A DNA stretch of 15,784 nucleotides from Prochlorococcus sp. AG-363-L02 (GTDB lineage Bacteria; Cyanobacteriota; Cyanobacteriia; PCC-6307; Cyanobiaceae): assembly GCA_003280185.1 (NCBI GenBank), contig QCFP01000017.1, positions 1 through 15,784 on the forward strand, read 5' to 3'. Below the pieces are notes generated by a model, which had not been told where the DNA came from, did not search any database, and worked only from the letters and a program-made list of their open reading frames with translations. The position numbers and the translations under genes are program-made. The number at the start of each line of letters is the position of its first letter. The stretch's first letter is position 1. Below, one piece after another: positions 6,519 to 14,923 of the stretch.

Positions 6519-7643
6519 ATGAGAGCATTAGCAGTACTCCCACAGGGATTAGAAGCGCTTGGTGCCGAAGAACTCCAATTATTAGGGGCGAAAAATGTTA
6601 ATCAATTAAGAAGGAGTGTCTCATTTACAGCAGACCCAGCCTGCTTATACAAAATTTACTTGCGTGCTCGCTTACCATTCAGAATTTTAAGAGAGATTGC
6701 TCGCTTTAATTGCAATAGTCCCAATACTCTGTATCACAAAATACAAACAGTTTTTGATTGGGAAAAATGGCTACATCCTTCTCTAAGCTTCAGAGTGGAT
6801 GTTTCAGGCAAAAACAAAGGACTCAATCATAGTCACTACACAGCATTGCAAGTTAAAAATGCTCTGGTTGACCTCCAACTAAAGATGTGGGGTGAGCGAT
6901 CATTCATCAATACACAATCGCCTGACCTTTGTCTTCATCTTCACTTGGGAGAAATTGATTCAATCCTCAGTCTAGATGGATCGCAACATAGTCTTCATAA
7001 AAGAGGTTATAGGTCTGCCATGGGAGTTGCGCCAATTAAAGAGAACTTAGCTGCAGGATTAATCAAATTAAGTGAATGGAATAATTCAACGCCATTAATT
7101 GATCCAATGTGTGGGTCAGGAACTCTACTAATTGAAGCAGTTTCCATGGCAATTGATTTAGCTCCAGGTATCTCTCGTAACTTGATAGTAAAAAAATGGG
7201 CTGATTTCAACTTGAAAATATGGGAAGAAGAAAAAATGAAAATTATGGTTAAAAAATATCCCCAACCATCCTTAGCAAAGGTTATTGGTATTGAAAAGAA
7301 CCCACAGATAGCACTTCAAGCAAAAGCAAATATAAAGGCAGCAGGCCTAGAGAAATATATAACCATTATAAATAAGGATTTTGACCAGATTAATCTTCCT
7401 GATTCTGCAGGTTTAATTGTATGCAATCCACCCTATGGGAAAAGAACTGGGCAAAATGAAGATCTATCTGTTCTATATAAAAAACTTGGATGCTTTCTTA
7501 AACAAAAAGCATCCGGCTGGCAATTTTGGCTGCTTTGTGGTGACCGTTCTCTAAGCAGTTTCTTAAAGCTTAAGTGCTCCAGGCGTATACCCATTAACAA
7601 TGGAGGAATTGATTGTCGTTGGCTTAAATACGAGATCAAGTAG
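6519..7643 (+). CDS. RlmL-like 23S rRNA (guanine-N2)-methyltransferase
   Basis: A 374-residue SAM-dependent RNA methyltransferase with an N-terminal ferredoxin-like/THUMP region (MRALAVLPQGLEALGAEEL start) and a Rossmann methyltransferase domain. Seen: KRGYRSAMGVAPIKENLAAG linking the domains, the SAM loop DPMCGSGTLLIEA beginning at residue 195, and the catalytic NPPYG at 303-307 typical of N2-guanine methylation. It matches the RlmL half of the 702-residue E. coli RlmKL (which methylates G2445 of 23S rRNA); the RlmK half is absent. I chose the ATG at 6519 over an in-frame TTG at 6453, because homologues begin at this point and the longer form would run into the tmRNA leader. It is convergent with the next gene, with one base between the stop codons. 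Confidence 0.85.
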   Translation: MRALAVLPQGLEALGAEELQLLGAKNVNQLRRSVSFTADPACLYKIYLRARLPFRILREIARFNCNSPNTLYHKIQTVFDWEKWLHPSLSFRVDVSGKNKGLNHSHYTALQVKNALVDLQLKMWGERSFINTQSPDLCLHLHLGEIDSILSLDGSQHSLHKRGYRSAMGVAPIKENLAAGLIKLSEWNNSTPLIDPMCGSGTLLIEAVSMAIDLAPGISRNLIVKKWADFNLKIWEEEKMKIMVKKYPQPSLAKVIGIEKNPQIALQAKANIKAAGLEKYITIINKDFDQINLPDSAGLIVCNPPYGKRTGQNEDLSVLYKKLGCFLKQKASGWQFWLLCGDRSLSSFLKLKCSRRIPINNGGIDCRWLKYEIK

Positions 7644-7644
7644 C

Positions 7645-8031
7645 TCAAGGACGTCCCATTACGGCCTTTGTCGTACGAGACAAGCCTTCAAGAGTTTCTG
7701 GCAGATAAGGTCCCTTAGCAAGATTGCCACCAATTCTCAAGCTCACACCAGCAAAAAAAACATCAGCAAGTGCAACAAGTGACAATGAAGAAACCCAATT
7801 CCAACCAAAAGTTGCTTGCATCCAAATTACAAGCGCCACTTCTAAAGCAAATAAAGCCAATAACATTAAAAATCCACCCATTGCCAGAAAAACGCCACCA
7901 CTAATTAATCGACGCTTCTCTCTATCGACTTCTTGCAGTGCAATACGCACATGTAAATCCATCACAGACCCAGCCAATGCTGTGACACGAGCAGCTGCAC
8001 CTAATCCACTTGGACGATTGGGATTACTCAT
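7645..8031 (-). CDS. YqjE-like / phage-holin-family membrane protein
   Basis: A 128-residue integral membrane protein with two transmembrane helices (about 43-70 and 78-98) and a charged amphipathic N-terminal stretch (VMDLHVRIALQEVDREKRR). This is the layout of the Phage_holin_3_6 family, which includes E. coli YqjE. Despite the name, these chromosomal members are not lysis proteins. Its ATG shares one base with the stop of the upstream gene (TAATG), so the two are likely co-translated. The product probably works with the upstream YqjD-like protein in the inner membrane; the molecular role of this family is not established. Confidence 0.7.
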   Translation of the reverse strand: MSNPNRPSGLGAAARVTALAGSVMDLHVRIALQEVDREKRRLISGGVFLAMGGFLMLLALFALEVALVIWMQATFGWNWVSSLSLVALADVFFAGVSLRIGGNLAKGPYLPETLEGLSRTTKAVMGRP

Positions 8032-8507
8032 TAGTTTCTACGACCTCCAGAAAGAATTATTCCTGCGAATAACCCAATTCCACATGCAACACATAAAGCA
8101 AGCAGAGGTCGAGCACGAACAGGCCTTTCTATTCGAGGCCGAAGGTTAGTGTTTAAGTCATCTAGAAGCTCTTCTAAACGCTTTTCAAGAGGTTCTAGGC
8201 TGTCTGCGAAGTCACGAGTCCTTTCCCCTGCAGTTTCAATTAACTCTTCAAGCTGCTCTCGGACCCTGTTAGTTGAGTTATTTGATGATTGGTCAGATAA
8301 GACTCGAACCATCTCGTCAAAGCTGCCTCTAGTAGCCTCAAGAGTCTGCTTGGCTACATCCGGCCAACGTTCTTGAATCCTTGGCAAGAGGCTTTCGAAA
8401 CGATCAGCAAATGACTGTTCAGAAAAACTTGTCTTGGGCGATGGAGCAGCCTCTACTGAGGCCTGAGGATCTAGCGGTGAGGAATTCGTAGATTCCATTT
8501 GATCCAT
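8031..8507 (-). CDS. YqjD/ElaB-like C-tail-anchored membrane protein (DUF883-like)
   Basis: A 158-residue protein with a Pro/Ser-rich N-terminus (about 35 residues), a long charged helical region likely to form coiled coil, and one C-terminal transmembrane helix (about 133-154, LLALCVACGIGLFAGIILSG) ending in GGRRN. This architecture matches the E. coli YqjD/ElaB group of ribosome- and membrane-associated proteins, though the N-terminus is longer here. I took the ATG at 8507; a TTG at 8519 and a second ATG at 8498 are also possible. It is followed by the YqjE-like gene with a 1-base overlap, the same order as yqjD-yqjE in enterobacteria. Assignment rests on architecture and gene order, not on a search. 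Confidence 0.55.
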   Translation of the reverse strand: MDQMESTNSSPLDPQASVEAAPSPKTSFSEQSFADRFESLLPRIQERWPDVAKQTLEATRGSFDEMVRVLSDQSSNNSTNRVREQLEELIETAGERTRDFADSLEPLEKRLEELLDDLNTNLRPRIERPVRARPLLALCVACGIGLFAGIILSGGRRN

Positions 8508-8653
8508 TTGATTATTCAAAGCCTAGAGAGATATTTGCAACAAAGAAACCCCTTGCTTTCGTTTTGCTTCCAAGACAAAACAATAGTTCTTGACTCAAAT
8601 AGAGGCGTTAAGTTCCCCTAAGAAGCAAGTCCATGGGCTACCGATGAAACTAA

Positions 8654-8875
8654 GTGAAAAGTTCATTTATCTTCAAGCTTATCGCCAAAGAAATACCTCT
8701 AGTGCTAAAAGTTTGCAGAACTAACCCAATATCACTCATGGAAGTCGGATTGTCTGCACTGTTTTTTGCTTCAAGCATGCTGCCTAACACGAATCAACAG
8801 ATGGGGGTCGCTTTTGCTGGTGCTGCAGGACTTCTAGCTATTGCATTGTGGTTTACCAAGCCCTCGAAAACCTAA
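8654..8875 (+). CDS. Small two-helix membrane protein, hypothetical
   Basis: A 73-residue protein with a GTG start at 8654. Its C-terminal two-thirds contain two hydrophobic segments (VGLSALFFASSMLP and QQMGVAFAGAAGLLAIALWF), suggesting a helical hairpin in a membrane. An internal ATG at 8738 would give a 45-residue version holding just these two segments, and neither start has a clear ribosome site. It faces away from the YqjD/YqjE-like pair. I do not recognise a family. Confidence 0.45.
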   Translation: MKSSFIFKLIAKEIPLVLKVCRTNPISLMEVGLSALFFASSMLPNTNQQMGVAFAGAAGLLAIALWFTKPSKT

Positions 8876-8984
8876 GGGGAACGCATTAAATCAACTTCTA
8901 AGAATTAATCCAGAGCTGTCTTTATTTTTATCAAGGACCTCCGCACGAGGTTGTTGATTAAATTTTTATATTTGCTTGTCTCAC

Positions 8985-9010
8985 TCACCTAGGTTTTAGG
9001 TGAAATTTTT
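8985..9010 (+). terminator. Rho-independent terminator
   Basis: A 7-bp perfect stem, TCACCTA (8985-8991) with TAGGTGA (8997-9003), a 5-base loop, then AATTTTTT. The T-run on the right makes it a plus-strand terminator. It lies 110 bases after the 73-residue membrane protein gene, or it may end an unannotated small transcript. Confidence 0.65.
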
Positions 9011-9300
9011 TAAATTCTCTTACTTGCTTAAAAGAGCTCTTCCAGAGTCTATTAATTGTGAGAATAAATTACCCCATAGAACCATTGCTTAATGTCCCCT
9101 TTAGAGTGAAAAAGCTTATAACAACAATTCAAGTATATGAAGACATATTTACGCTAAGCGAATTAACTCAAGGGCTATTGCAATTACATTAACAAAAAAG
9201 TCTCCTATTCCAATGGAGTCAATAGAGAAAAGAGGAATCTGAAGTAATTCTCATCACCAAATCTATTGGCTTAGAATAACCATTATGATGTATTGACTTT

Positions 9301-9356
9301 AGCTTAATCAAGAAGCTAATCTACAAGATAAATCACCTTTTCTTGATTACTTAGCT
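9301..9356. repeat. Inverted repeat with 25-base loop
   Basis: TAATCAAGAA (9305-9314) pairs perfectly with TTCTTGATTA (9340-9349). Flanking AGCT on both outer sides (9301-9304 and 9353-9356) could extend the stem past a small bulge. It has no T-run directly after it, so it is not a simple terminator. It may be an RNA stem or a protein-binding palindrome. Confidence 0.45.
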
Positions 9357-9501
9357 CCTCTAATTACCCCTTTAAGCTTGCAATAGCAAAAACAATGCGT
9401 TTTCTTTTAGCAAATTACACTTACAAGGTTAATTACAAAAGAAAAGGAAATCTTATATATTTGAATCAATATATTGAAAAATTTATTTCCGCAAATTCCT
9501 A

Positions 9502-9888
9502 ATGATTACCAAATCAAATAGGTGGGTGATTCTAGAGCACCTGGAAGATCCCAATGATCCAATTGGAAGACACTTTGATCTTCTCCTCGAAGATGGCACA
9601 AGTTGTCGCAGTTGGCGACTGAAAACCCTCCCTTCAAAAGAATCTCAGTACGTTCAATGCACTCTTCTGCCATCCCATAATCTCAAGTGGCTAGACATAG
9701 ATGAAAGTGTGGTTTCAGGAGGTCGAGGGAAAGCAAAACGATTCCTTACAGGTATTTACAAGGGATTTCTGCCAAATGATAGATCTAAGCCTCTCAGGAT
9801 TTATCTGGAAGGCAAGGAATGGCAAGGGTTTCTGGAAATTGACAAAATAATTAGTCGCCTATCAACCACAACACAAGATCTCCCCTAA
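9502..9888 (+). CDS. Stand-alone LigD 3'-phosphoesterase-like (LigD_N) protein
   Basis: A 128-residue protein that I match to the DNA polymerase/ligase N-terminal (LigD phosphoesterase) family. In bacterial end-joining enzymes this domain trims ribonucleotides and phosphates from DNA 3' ends. Seen: H13 in ILEH, then H24-F-D26-x3-E30 in RHFDLLLEDG, SWRL (37-40), and SGGRGKAKRFLTGIYKG (about 72-88), like the SGxRG...RxxxGxY block of short family members. The canonical HxDxRxE has Leu at the Arg position, so catalysis may be altered or lost. No ligase or polymerase domain is attached and no Ku gene is nearby. It starts at ATG 9502, without a clear ribosome site, and ends 68 bases before smc in the same direction. 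The assignment rests on motif recall. Confidence 0.6.
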   Translation: MITKSNRWVILEHLEDPNDPIGRHFDLLLEDGTSCRSWRLKTLPSKESQYVQCTLLPSHNLKWLDIDESVVSGGRGKAKRFLTGIYKGFLPNDRSKPLRIYLEGKEWQGFLEIDKIISRLSTTTQDLP

Positions 9889-9956
9889 CAACAATGTTCA
9901 GTCTTGAGTTTCTCGAAAAGTTCGCTAATCTTCGAAAGCTCACAGGCTGAGTCCTG

Positions 9957-12900
9957 TTGGTTTACATAAATCAAGTCGGGCTAACGAATTTCAAATCCTT
10001 CGGGGGGTCAATGACCATACCCCTCGAGGAAAATTTCACTGTGGTTACTGGTCCGAATGGATCAGGCAAGAGCAATATTCTAGATGGAGTCCTCTTCTGC
10101 CTTGGGTTAGCAACAAGCAGAGGAATGAGAGCCGATAGACTGCCTGACCTTGTGAATAGCAATGTTTTACGTGATGGCAAATCAGCAGAAACCCTGGTAA
10201 GTGTTCGATTTGATCTCACTGATTGGCAGCCAGATTTAGCCGAAGAAGGATTAGAGGCTCCTAAGGATGGGCCTTGGATTAAAAAGGGACAGAAAGAATG
10301 GACTGTCTCCAGACGATTGCGAGTTATGCCAGGCGGCTCATATAGTTCGAGCTATACCTGCGATGACGAGCCCTGCTCTCTACAACAACTTCAAACTCAA
10401 CTAAGAAGACTTCGTATTGATCCCGAGGGAAGCAATGTAGTAATGCAAGGAGATGTCACAAGAATTGTCTCCATGAGTAACCGCGATAGACGTGGGCTTA
10501 TAGACGAACTGGCAGGTATAGCTCTTTTCGACAACCGTATAGAACAAAGTCGTAAAAAACTTGATGCTGTACAAGAAAAAGAGGATCGATGTCGAATAGT
10601 TGAACAAGAATTGATAGTCGGCAAACAAAAACTAGAAAGAGATTGCGCTAAAGCTCGCAAATATCAAGAACTCAAAGAGAAGTTTTTAATTGCTCGGCAG
10701 CATGAACAAATACTTTCTTTTGAAGCCGAAGAAAAAAGTTTAGTTGTTCTTCAAAATAAACAAAAGGAATTAATCCTAAAAGAAAGCAAAGATGCAAAGA
10801 ATATTTCTGCTGAGGAGGGAAAGTTAACCCTTGCTGCAAATCAACTAAAGTTACTCCAAGAAAATGTTAAGGCTCTTGGTGAAGATCAACTAATAAAAGT
10901 TCAAGCTGAGCTGGCTGGTCTAGATACACAATCTCGTGAACTAGATCGTCAAGCGACACAACATAAAGAGGAAGGTCAAGGCCTTCAAAGGCTTCGGCAT
11001 GAACTTGGACACCGGCGACAAAACCTTTTGGATGAAAATAACCATGCCAGCAAGTCGTCTGCACCTAAAGAGCTTGAGGAAGTAGAAGCACGTTGCAAGT
11101 CTGCTCTAGCAGCTGTTGAAGTTTCTCGGCGAAGGCTTGGAGATGTAGCAGGAAAATCAGGTGAATTACTCAAAACCCAACAATTGCGCAGCGAGCGTCG
11201 GCAGAGTCTCCAAAAAGAAATTTTTCCTTTACAAGAAGAACAACAAACACTCCAAGAGCGAATAATCCAAGATCAATATAGAGAAACAGAACTTGAATTT
11301 GACCAAAAAAGAGATCAGGAAGAAAATCAGCAAGTACATAAACACTTAGATCTTCTAGAAACTGAATGGGCAGAGCTACTAGAAAAAATTTCTAGTCAAA
11401 AGAAACAACTTTCAGAAAAAGTTGAAAATTTAGAAATACAGCAAAGAACTCGGATAAGACTTGAAAACGAAAAATCCAAGATCGAGAAAGATATAGCGCG
11501 GATAGAAAGTCGATCGGAAGCACTTCACGAAAGTCGTGGTACCAGTGCTTTGCAATTACTTTTAAAGAACGGTTTAGAAGGAATTCATGGTCCAGTCTCT
11601 CAGTTAGGAGAAGTAGATGAAATTCATCGGTTAGCTCTTGAAGTCGCTGCCGGAGCCAGGTTAGGTCAAGTTGTTGTAGAAAACGATCACATAGCAGCAA
11701 AGGCTATCGAAATCCTCAAAAAGAATCGTGCAGGAAGGCTTACATTCTTACCACTCAATCGAATAAGAAAAGCTGGAACAAGTTCTAACAAAGCACTATT
11801 AAGAACAAAACAAGTCAACTCTTCTAAAAACCCTGAAGGTCTGATTGGGAAAGCAGTTGATCTTGTACGCTTCGATTCAGTTTACGAAGATGTCTTCTCA
11901 TACGTATTTGGCGAAACTCTAGTTTTCAAAGAATTATCTTCTGCTAGGCAGGAACTTGGGAAAAATCGTTCCGTAACTTTGGATGGAGAACTACTTGAAA
12001 AAAGTGGTGCTATGACTGGAGGGAGCTTCTCACGCAAAGGCAATGGTCTCTCATTTGGGACTACTCAAGATAAAGATGAAGCAGCACCATTAAGGAAAAG
12101 GCTACTTGAACTAGGGGAAACACTAGTGGCATCTCACCAGAAAGAAGCCCATCAGAATCAAGAGCTAAATCATTTAAGACCTTTACTAAGAAAACTAGAA
12201 CAAAGACAGGCAGGTCTAGATGCTGAGCGAGCAACTGCTCTAAAGGCTAATGCTCCTGTTATTGAGCGAAATCGCAAAACATCTGAGAGGTTAACTAATC
12301 TCCAAGCAGAAAAAATGAAACAAGAAGCTCGACTCAAGCAAATAAAAATACAATTAAAGCCTCTTCTTGCTGAATTCGAGAAGATCAACCAGGATGAACA
12401 TTTAATAAAACCAAAGGGTAGTGCTGAAACATGGCAAAAACTTGAGCTGGAGCTTCAAGAAGCTGATGCTTCTCTAACAAGTGTAAGGAAAGAAAGAGAT
12501 GAGTTGATAAACAAAGAGAGGCTTCGTCAACTTAATTTGGAAAGGTTTAAAGATCAAAAACAAACTCTTGATAAAGAAGAAAATAGGCTAAAAGAAGCAA
12601 TCCAAAATCTTTCCAAAGCTCATATTCAATGGAAAGACCAACAAAAAACTCTTTTTGATCGACGAAAAAAGCTTGAAGAAGAACAAAAGTATTTGCATGA
12701 AAGGCTAGGGGAACAGCGCAGGTCAAGAGATTTAGCTGAAACTGAACTAGCCTCTAAACGTGAGGAATTGCAAGAAGCAAAATGGAATCTTCAACGCCTA
12801 AAAGATGATTTAATTTCCCTGAAGGAAGAATTAAGAAATGGTGAGATAAGAGTAAAAGAACTTCGCAAAGAACTGCCAGAGAAATTTCCTGAAGTGCCTA

Positions 12901-13565
12901 ATGAAATTAGAGAAATCAGCTTAGATGAATTTAGAAGTCAAATACAAAAAATTCAGAGCCATATAGAAGAGCTAGAACCAGTCAATATGCTTGCACTTGA
13001 AGAACTGGAAGAACTTGAAAATCGTCTAGCTGATCTTGGGGAAAAATTAGAAGTCTTAAGTCAAGAAAGAGCAGAATTGCTTCTTCGAATAGAAAATGTT
13101 GCGACTCTCCGACAGGAGGCATTTATGGAAGCTTTTGATGCTGTAGACAAGCATTTTCGGGAAATCTTCGCAAACCTTTCGGATGGTGATGGTCACCTCC
13201 AATTAGAAAACCGTGAAGATCCTTTAGAGGGGGGTTTAACGCTAGTAGCCCATCCAAAAGGGAAAACTGTTAGGCGATTGGCAGCAATGTCAGGTGGAGA
13301 AAAATCTCTAACAGCTCTGAGCTTTTTATTTGCGCTGCAAAGATTTAGGCCATCACCATTTTATGCCCTTGATGAAGTAGATAGTTTTCTTGATGGTATC
13401 AACGTAGAGCGACTAGCTTCACTAATATCTCGCCAAGCTGAAGAGGCTCAGTTTCTTGTTGTAAGTCATCGTCGTCCCATGATTGGAGCATCAAATCGCA
13501 CCATTGGAGTAACACAAGCTAGAGGGGCCAATACACAAGTAGTTGGTTTGCCACAGGCTGCTTGA
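9957..13565 (+). CDS. smc: Chromosome segregation/condensation ATPase SMC
   Basis: A full-length 1202-residue SMC protein, which forms ring-shaped dimers with ScpA/ScpB to organise and segregate the chromosome. Seen: Walker A GPNGSGKS at 32-39, the head continuing to about residue 170 (VVMQGDVTRIVSMSNRDRR), a long charged coiled coil, a hinge around 540-690 (HGPVSQLGEV... to GAMTGGSFSRKG), a second coiled coil, the C-terminal signature MSGGEKSL at 1111-1118, Walker B with D1139-E1140 (ALDEVDSFLD) and the H-loop VVSHR. The start is a TTG at 9957, which gives the conserved N-terminus MVYINQVGLTNFKSFGG; there is no in-frame ATG nearby. It may share a transcript with the LigD-like gene before it and the PRC-barrel gene after it. 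No defect is visible. Confidence 0.95.
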   Translation: MVYINQVGLTNFKSFGGSMTIPLEENFTVVTGPNGSGKSNILDGVLFCLGLATSRGMRADRLPDLVNSNVLRDGKSAETLVSVRFDLTDWQPDLAEEGLEAPKDGPWIKKGQKEWTVSRRLRVMPGGSYSSSYTCDDEPCSLQQLQTQLRRLRIDPEGSNVVMQGDVTRIVSMSNRDRRGLIDELAGIALFDNRIEQSRKKLDAVQEKEDRCRIVEQELIVGKQKLERDCAKARKYQELKEKFLIARQHEQILSFEAEEKSLVVLQNKQKELILKESKDAKNISAEEGKLTLAANQLKLLQENVKALGEDQLIKVQAELAGLDTQSRELDRQATQHKEEGQGLQRLRHELGHRRQNLLDENNHASKSSAPKELEEVEARCKSALAAVEVSRRRLGDVAGKSGELLKTQQLRSERRQSLQKEIFPLQEEQQTLQERIIQDQYRETELEFDQKRDQEENQQVHKHLDLLETEWAELLEKISSQKKQLSEKVENLEIQQRTRIRLENEKSKIEKDIARIESRSEALHESRGTSALQLLLKNGLEGIHGPVSQLGEVDEIHRLALEVAAGARLGQVVVENDHIAAKAIEILKKNRAGRLTFLPLNRIRKAGTSSNKALLRTKQVNSSKNPEGLIGKAVDLVRFDSVYEDVFSYVFGETLVFKELSSARQELGKNRSVTLDGELLEKSGAMTGGSFSRKGNGLSFGTTQDKDEAAPLRKRLLELGETLVASHQKEAHQNQELNHLRPLLRKLEQRQAGLDAERATALKANAPVIERNRKTSERLTNLQAEKMKQEARLKQIKIQLKPLLAEFEKINQDEHLIKPKGSAETWQKLELELQEADASLTSVRKERDELINKERLRQLNLERFKDQKQTLDKEENRLKEAIQNLSKAHIQWKDQQKTLFDRRKKLEEEQKYLHERLGEQRRSRDLAETELASKREELQEAKWNLQRLKDDLISLKEELRNGEIRVKELRKELPEKFPEVPNEIREISLDEFRSQIQKIQSHIEELEPVNMLALEELEELENRLADLGEKLEVLSQERAELLLRIENVATLRQEAFMEAFDAVDKHFREIFANLSDGDGHLQLENREDPLEGGLTLVAHPKGKTVRRLAAMSGGEKSLTALSFLFALQRFRPSPFYALDEVDSFLDGINVERLASLISRQAEEAQFLVVSHRRPMIGASNRTIGVTQARGANTQVVGLPQAA

Positions 13566-13638
13566 GAATGCTTTAGAAAGCCTCTGAACCCAGCCAATGA
13601 TCCAATAAGCTAATACCTCCCCTTCGAAATTTCTGCCT

Positions 13639-14694
13639 TTGACCACAACCCAGCCCTCTAATGATCCTCTAGCAACAGTGCCTAGTGACCGCCTCTGGCT
13701 TAGATCAGAGTTAATGGGGACGCAGGTCATTACACGTGACACGGGTAGACGGCTTGGAGTAGTTGGTGAGGTTGTAGTCGATATTGATCGCAGAGAAGTA
13801 ATAGCACTTGGTTTGCGTGATAATCCCCTAACCAGGTTCCTTCCAGGTCTTCCGCGCTGGATGCCTCTTGAGCAAATTAAGCAAGTCGGAGATGTAATTC
13901 TCGTTGATTCAGCTGACTCTTTAAGCGAAGGCTTTACTCCAGAACGTTTTAGCCGAGTCATCAATTGCCAGGTGATAACTGAATCAGGAGAACAACTAGG
14001 CAGAGTGCTGGGATTCGCCTTTGACATTGAGACTGGAGAACTCACTACACTAGTAATGGGAGCTTTAGGGGTTCCCCTTTTGGGAGAAGGTGTCCTGAGC
14101 ACATGGGAGATACCAGTAGAAGAAATTGTAAGTAGCGGCACAGACCGAATAATTGTTTATGAGGGAGCAGAAGAAAAGCTAAAGCAACTAAACAGTGGTG
14201 TTTTAGAAAAGCTTGGAGTTGGTGGATCAAGTTGGGAAGAACAAGAAAGAGAAAGATATAGAGTCAACCTAGTTCCTGTCGAAAACCAACTTTCTTCTGG
14301 TCAAGCAAATGATGATGAGCAGCTAAGGATTGAAGCTTCAACTTCACAAGCTTTTCAACCAGAGGAGGAGCTGGAATATGTAGAACTCAACAGGCCAATT
14401 GAAGAGACACGTTTTCAGCAAAGATATTTAGATGAAATGCCACCAACTAGAACACAATCTGGCTACGAGATTTATGAAGAGGAGAGCCAATTCTTAGATG
14501 ATGGCTTTCAATCAAAAAGTCGGTCGCCTCAAGATGAAAAGGATCAACAAAGAAAATCTCCTTCTGAAAGAGAAATTAGAAGTAATGAAGATCTTTTAGA
14601 TGTTGAGCCTTTGGACTTTAACAGCGACAAGAATACAAAAGCAAATAAACCTAAGCAAAGGTCTAGAGTAAATGAATTTGAAGACCCATGGTGA
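13639..14694 (+). CDS. Double PRC-barrel domain protein with acidic tail
   Basis: A 351-residue soluble protein with two PRC-barrel domains in tandem (about 22-92 and 106-176), named after the photosynthetic reaction centre H subunit and also found in RimM-like RNA-processing proteins. The repeats are clear in the paired strings VITRDTGRRLGVVGEVVVDID and VITESGEQLGRVLGFAFDIE. From about residue 180 the protein becomes charged and low in complexity, probably disordered, ending in EFEDPW. The start is a TTG at 13639, just before the conserved PSDRLWLRSELMGTQ. It lies 73 bases after smc on the same strand, so it may share its transcript. A structural or docking role is likely; no enzyme motif is present. 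The function in cyanobacteria is not known to me. Confidence 0.75.
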   Translation: MTTTQPSNDPLATVPSDRLWLRSELMGTQVITRDTGRRLGVVGEVVVDIDRREVIALGLRDNPLTRFLPGLPRWMPLEQIKQVGDVILVDSADSLSEGFTPERFSRVINCQVITESGEQLGRVLGFAFDIETGELTTLVMGALGVPLLGEGVLSTWEIPVEEIVSSGTDRIIVYEGAEEKLKQLNSGVLEKLGVGGSSWEEQERERYRVNLVPVENQLSSGQANDDEQLRIEASTSQAFQPEEELEYVELNRPIEETRFQQRYLDEMPPTRTQSGYEIYEEESQFLDDGFQSKSRSPQDEKDQQRKSPSEREIRSNEDLLDVEPLDFNSDKNTKANKPKQRSRVNEFEDPW

Positions 14695-14923
14695 GTAAAA
14701 TGATGGTGATGAATTAACCATTATTTCTCGTTATTCTAAGGCCAGGATTATACTCCTTTAGTTAAAAGATTTTCTAACTAGAAGATTTGATTTAAGAATA
14801 AGAATAACCTTAAACCAATTTCCACTCTTGCATGAAAGATTGAATGCTTTCAAAGTTAAAAATCTTTTTCTAACCAAATTAATTAAATAACTTAAATTTC
14901 AAAAGATTAGATTTCCATGAACA

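Larger units (their letters stand above)
8876..9501. other. Long intergenic region with terminator and inverted repeat
   Basis: A 626-base stretch without a convincing protein gene in an otherwise dense region. It holds an intrinsic terminator at 8985-9010 and a large inverted repeat at 9301-9356, listed separately. The longest small frame worth noting is a 28-codon GTG-start ORF at 9106-9192, which is probably chance. The promoter for the LigD-like gene and smc should lie near its right end. Confidence 0.45.

Noticed and set aside
7645..8031. Phage lysis holin, suggesting a prophage
   Set aside because: The family name is misleading. The gene pairs with a YqjD-like partner among housekeeping genes and no other phage gene is present.
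7724..8149. Plus-strand open frame of about 141 codons opposite the YqjE-like gene
   Set aside because: It is the antisense shadow of the holin-family gene. Its translation is low-complexity Ser/Thr/Lys-rich without domain features, while the minus frame gives clear transmembrane helices.
9106..9192. 28-codon GTG-start ORF in the long intergenic region
   Set aside because: It is short, has no ribosome site and no recognisable features. Frames of this length are expected by chance.
13491..14141. Minus-strand open frame of about 216 codons opposite the smc end and the PRC-barrel gene
   Set aside because: Its translation is Ser/Arg/Pro-rich without motifs, and the plus strand carries two well-formed PRC barrels.
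14756..14784. AT-rich inverted repeat TAGTTA/TAACTA between the convergent PRC-barrel and LpxB-like genes, possible terminator
   Set aside because: The stem is only six AT-rich pairs with a 10-base loop and no following T-run, too weak to call.
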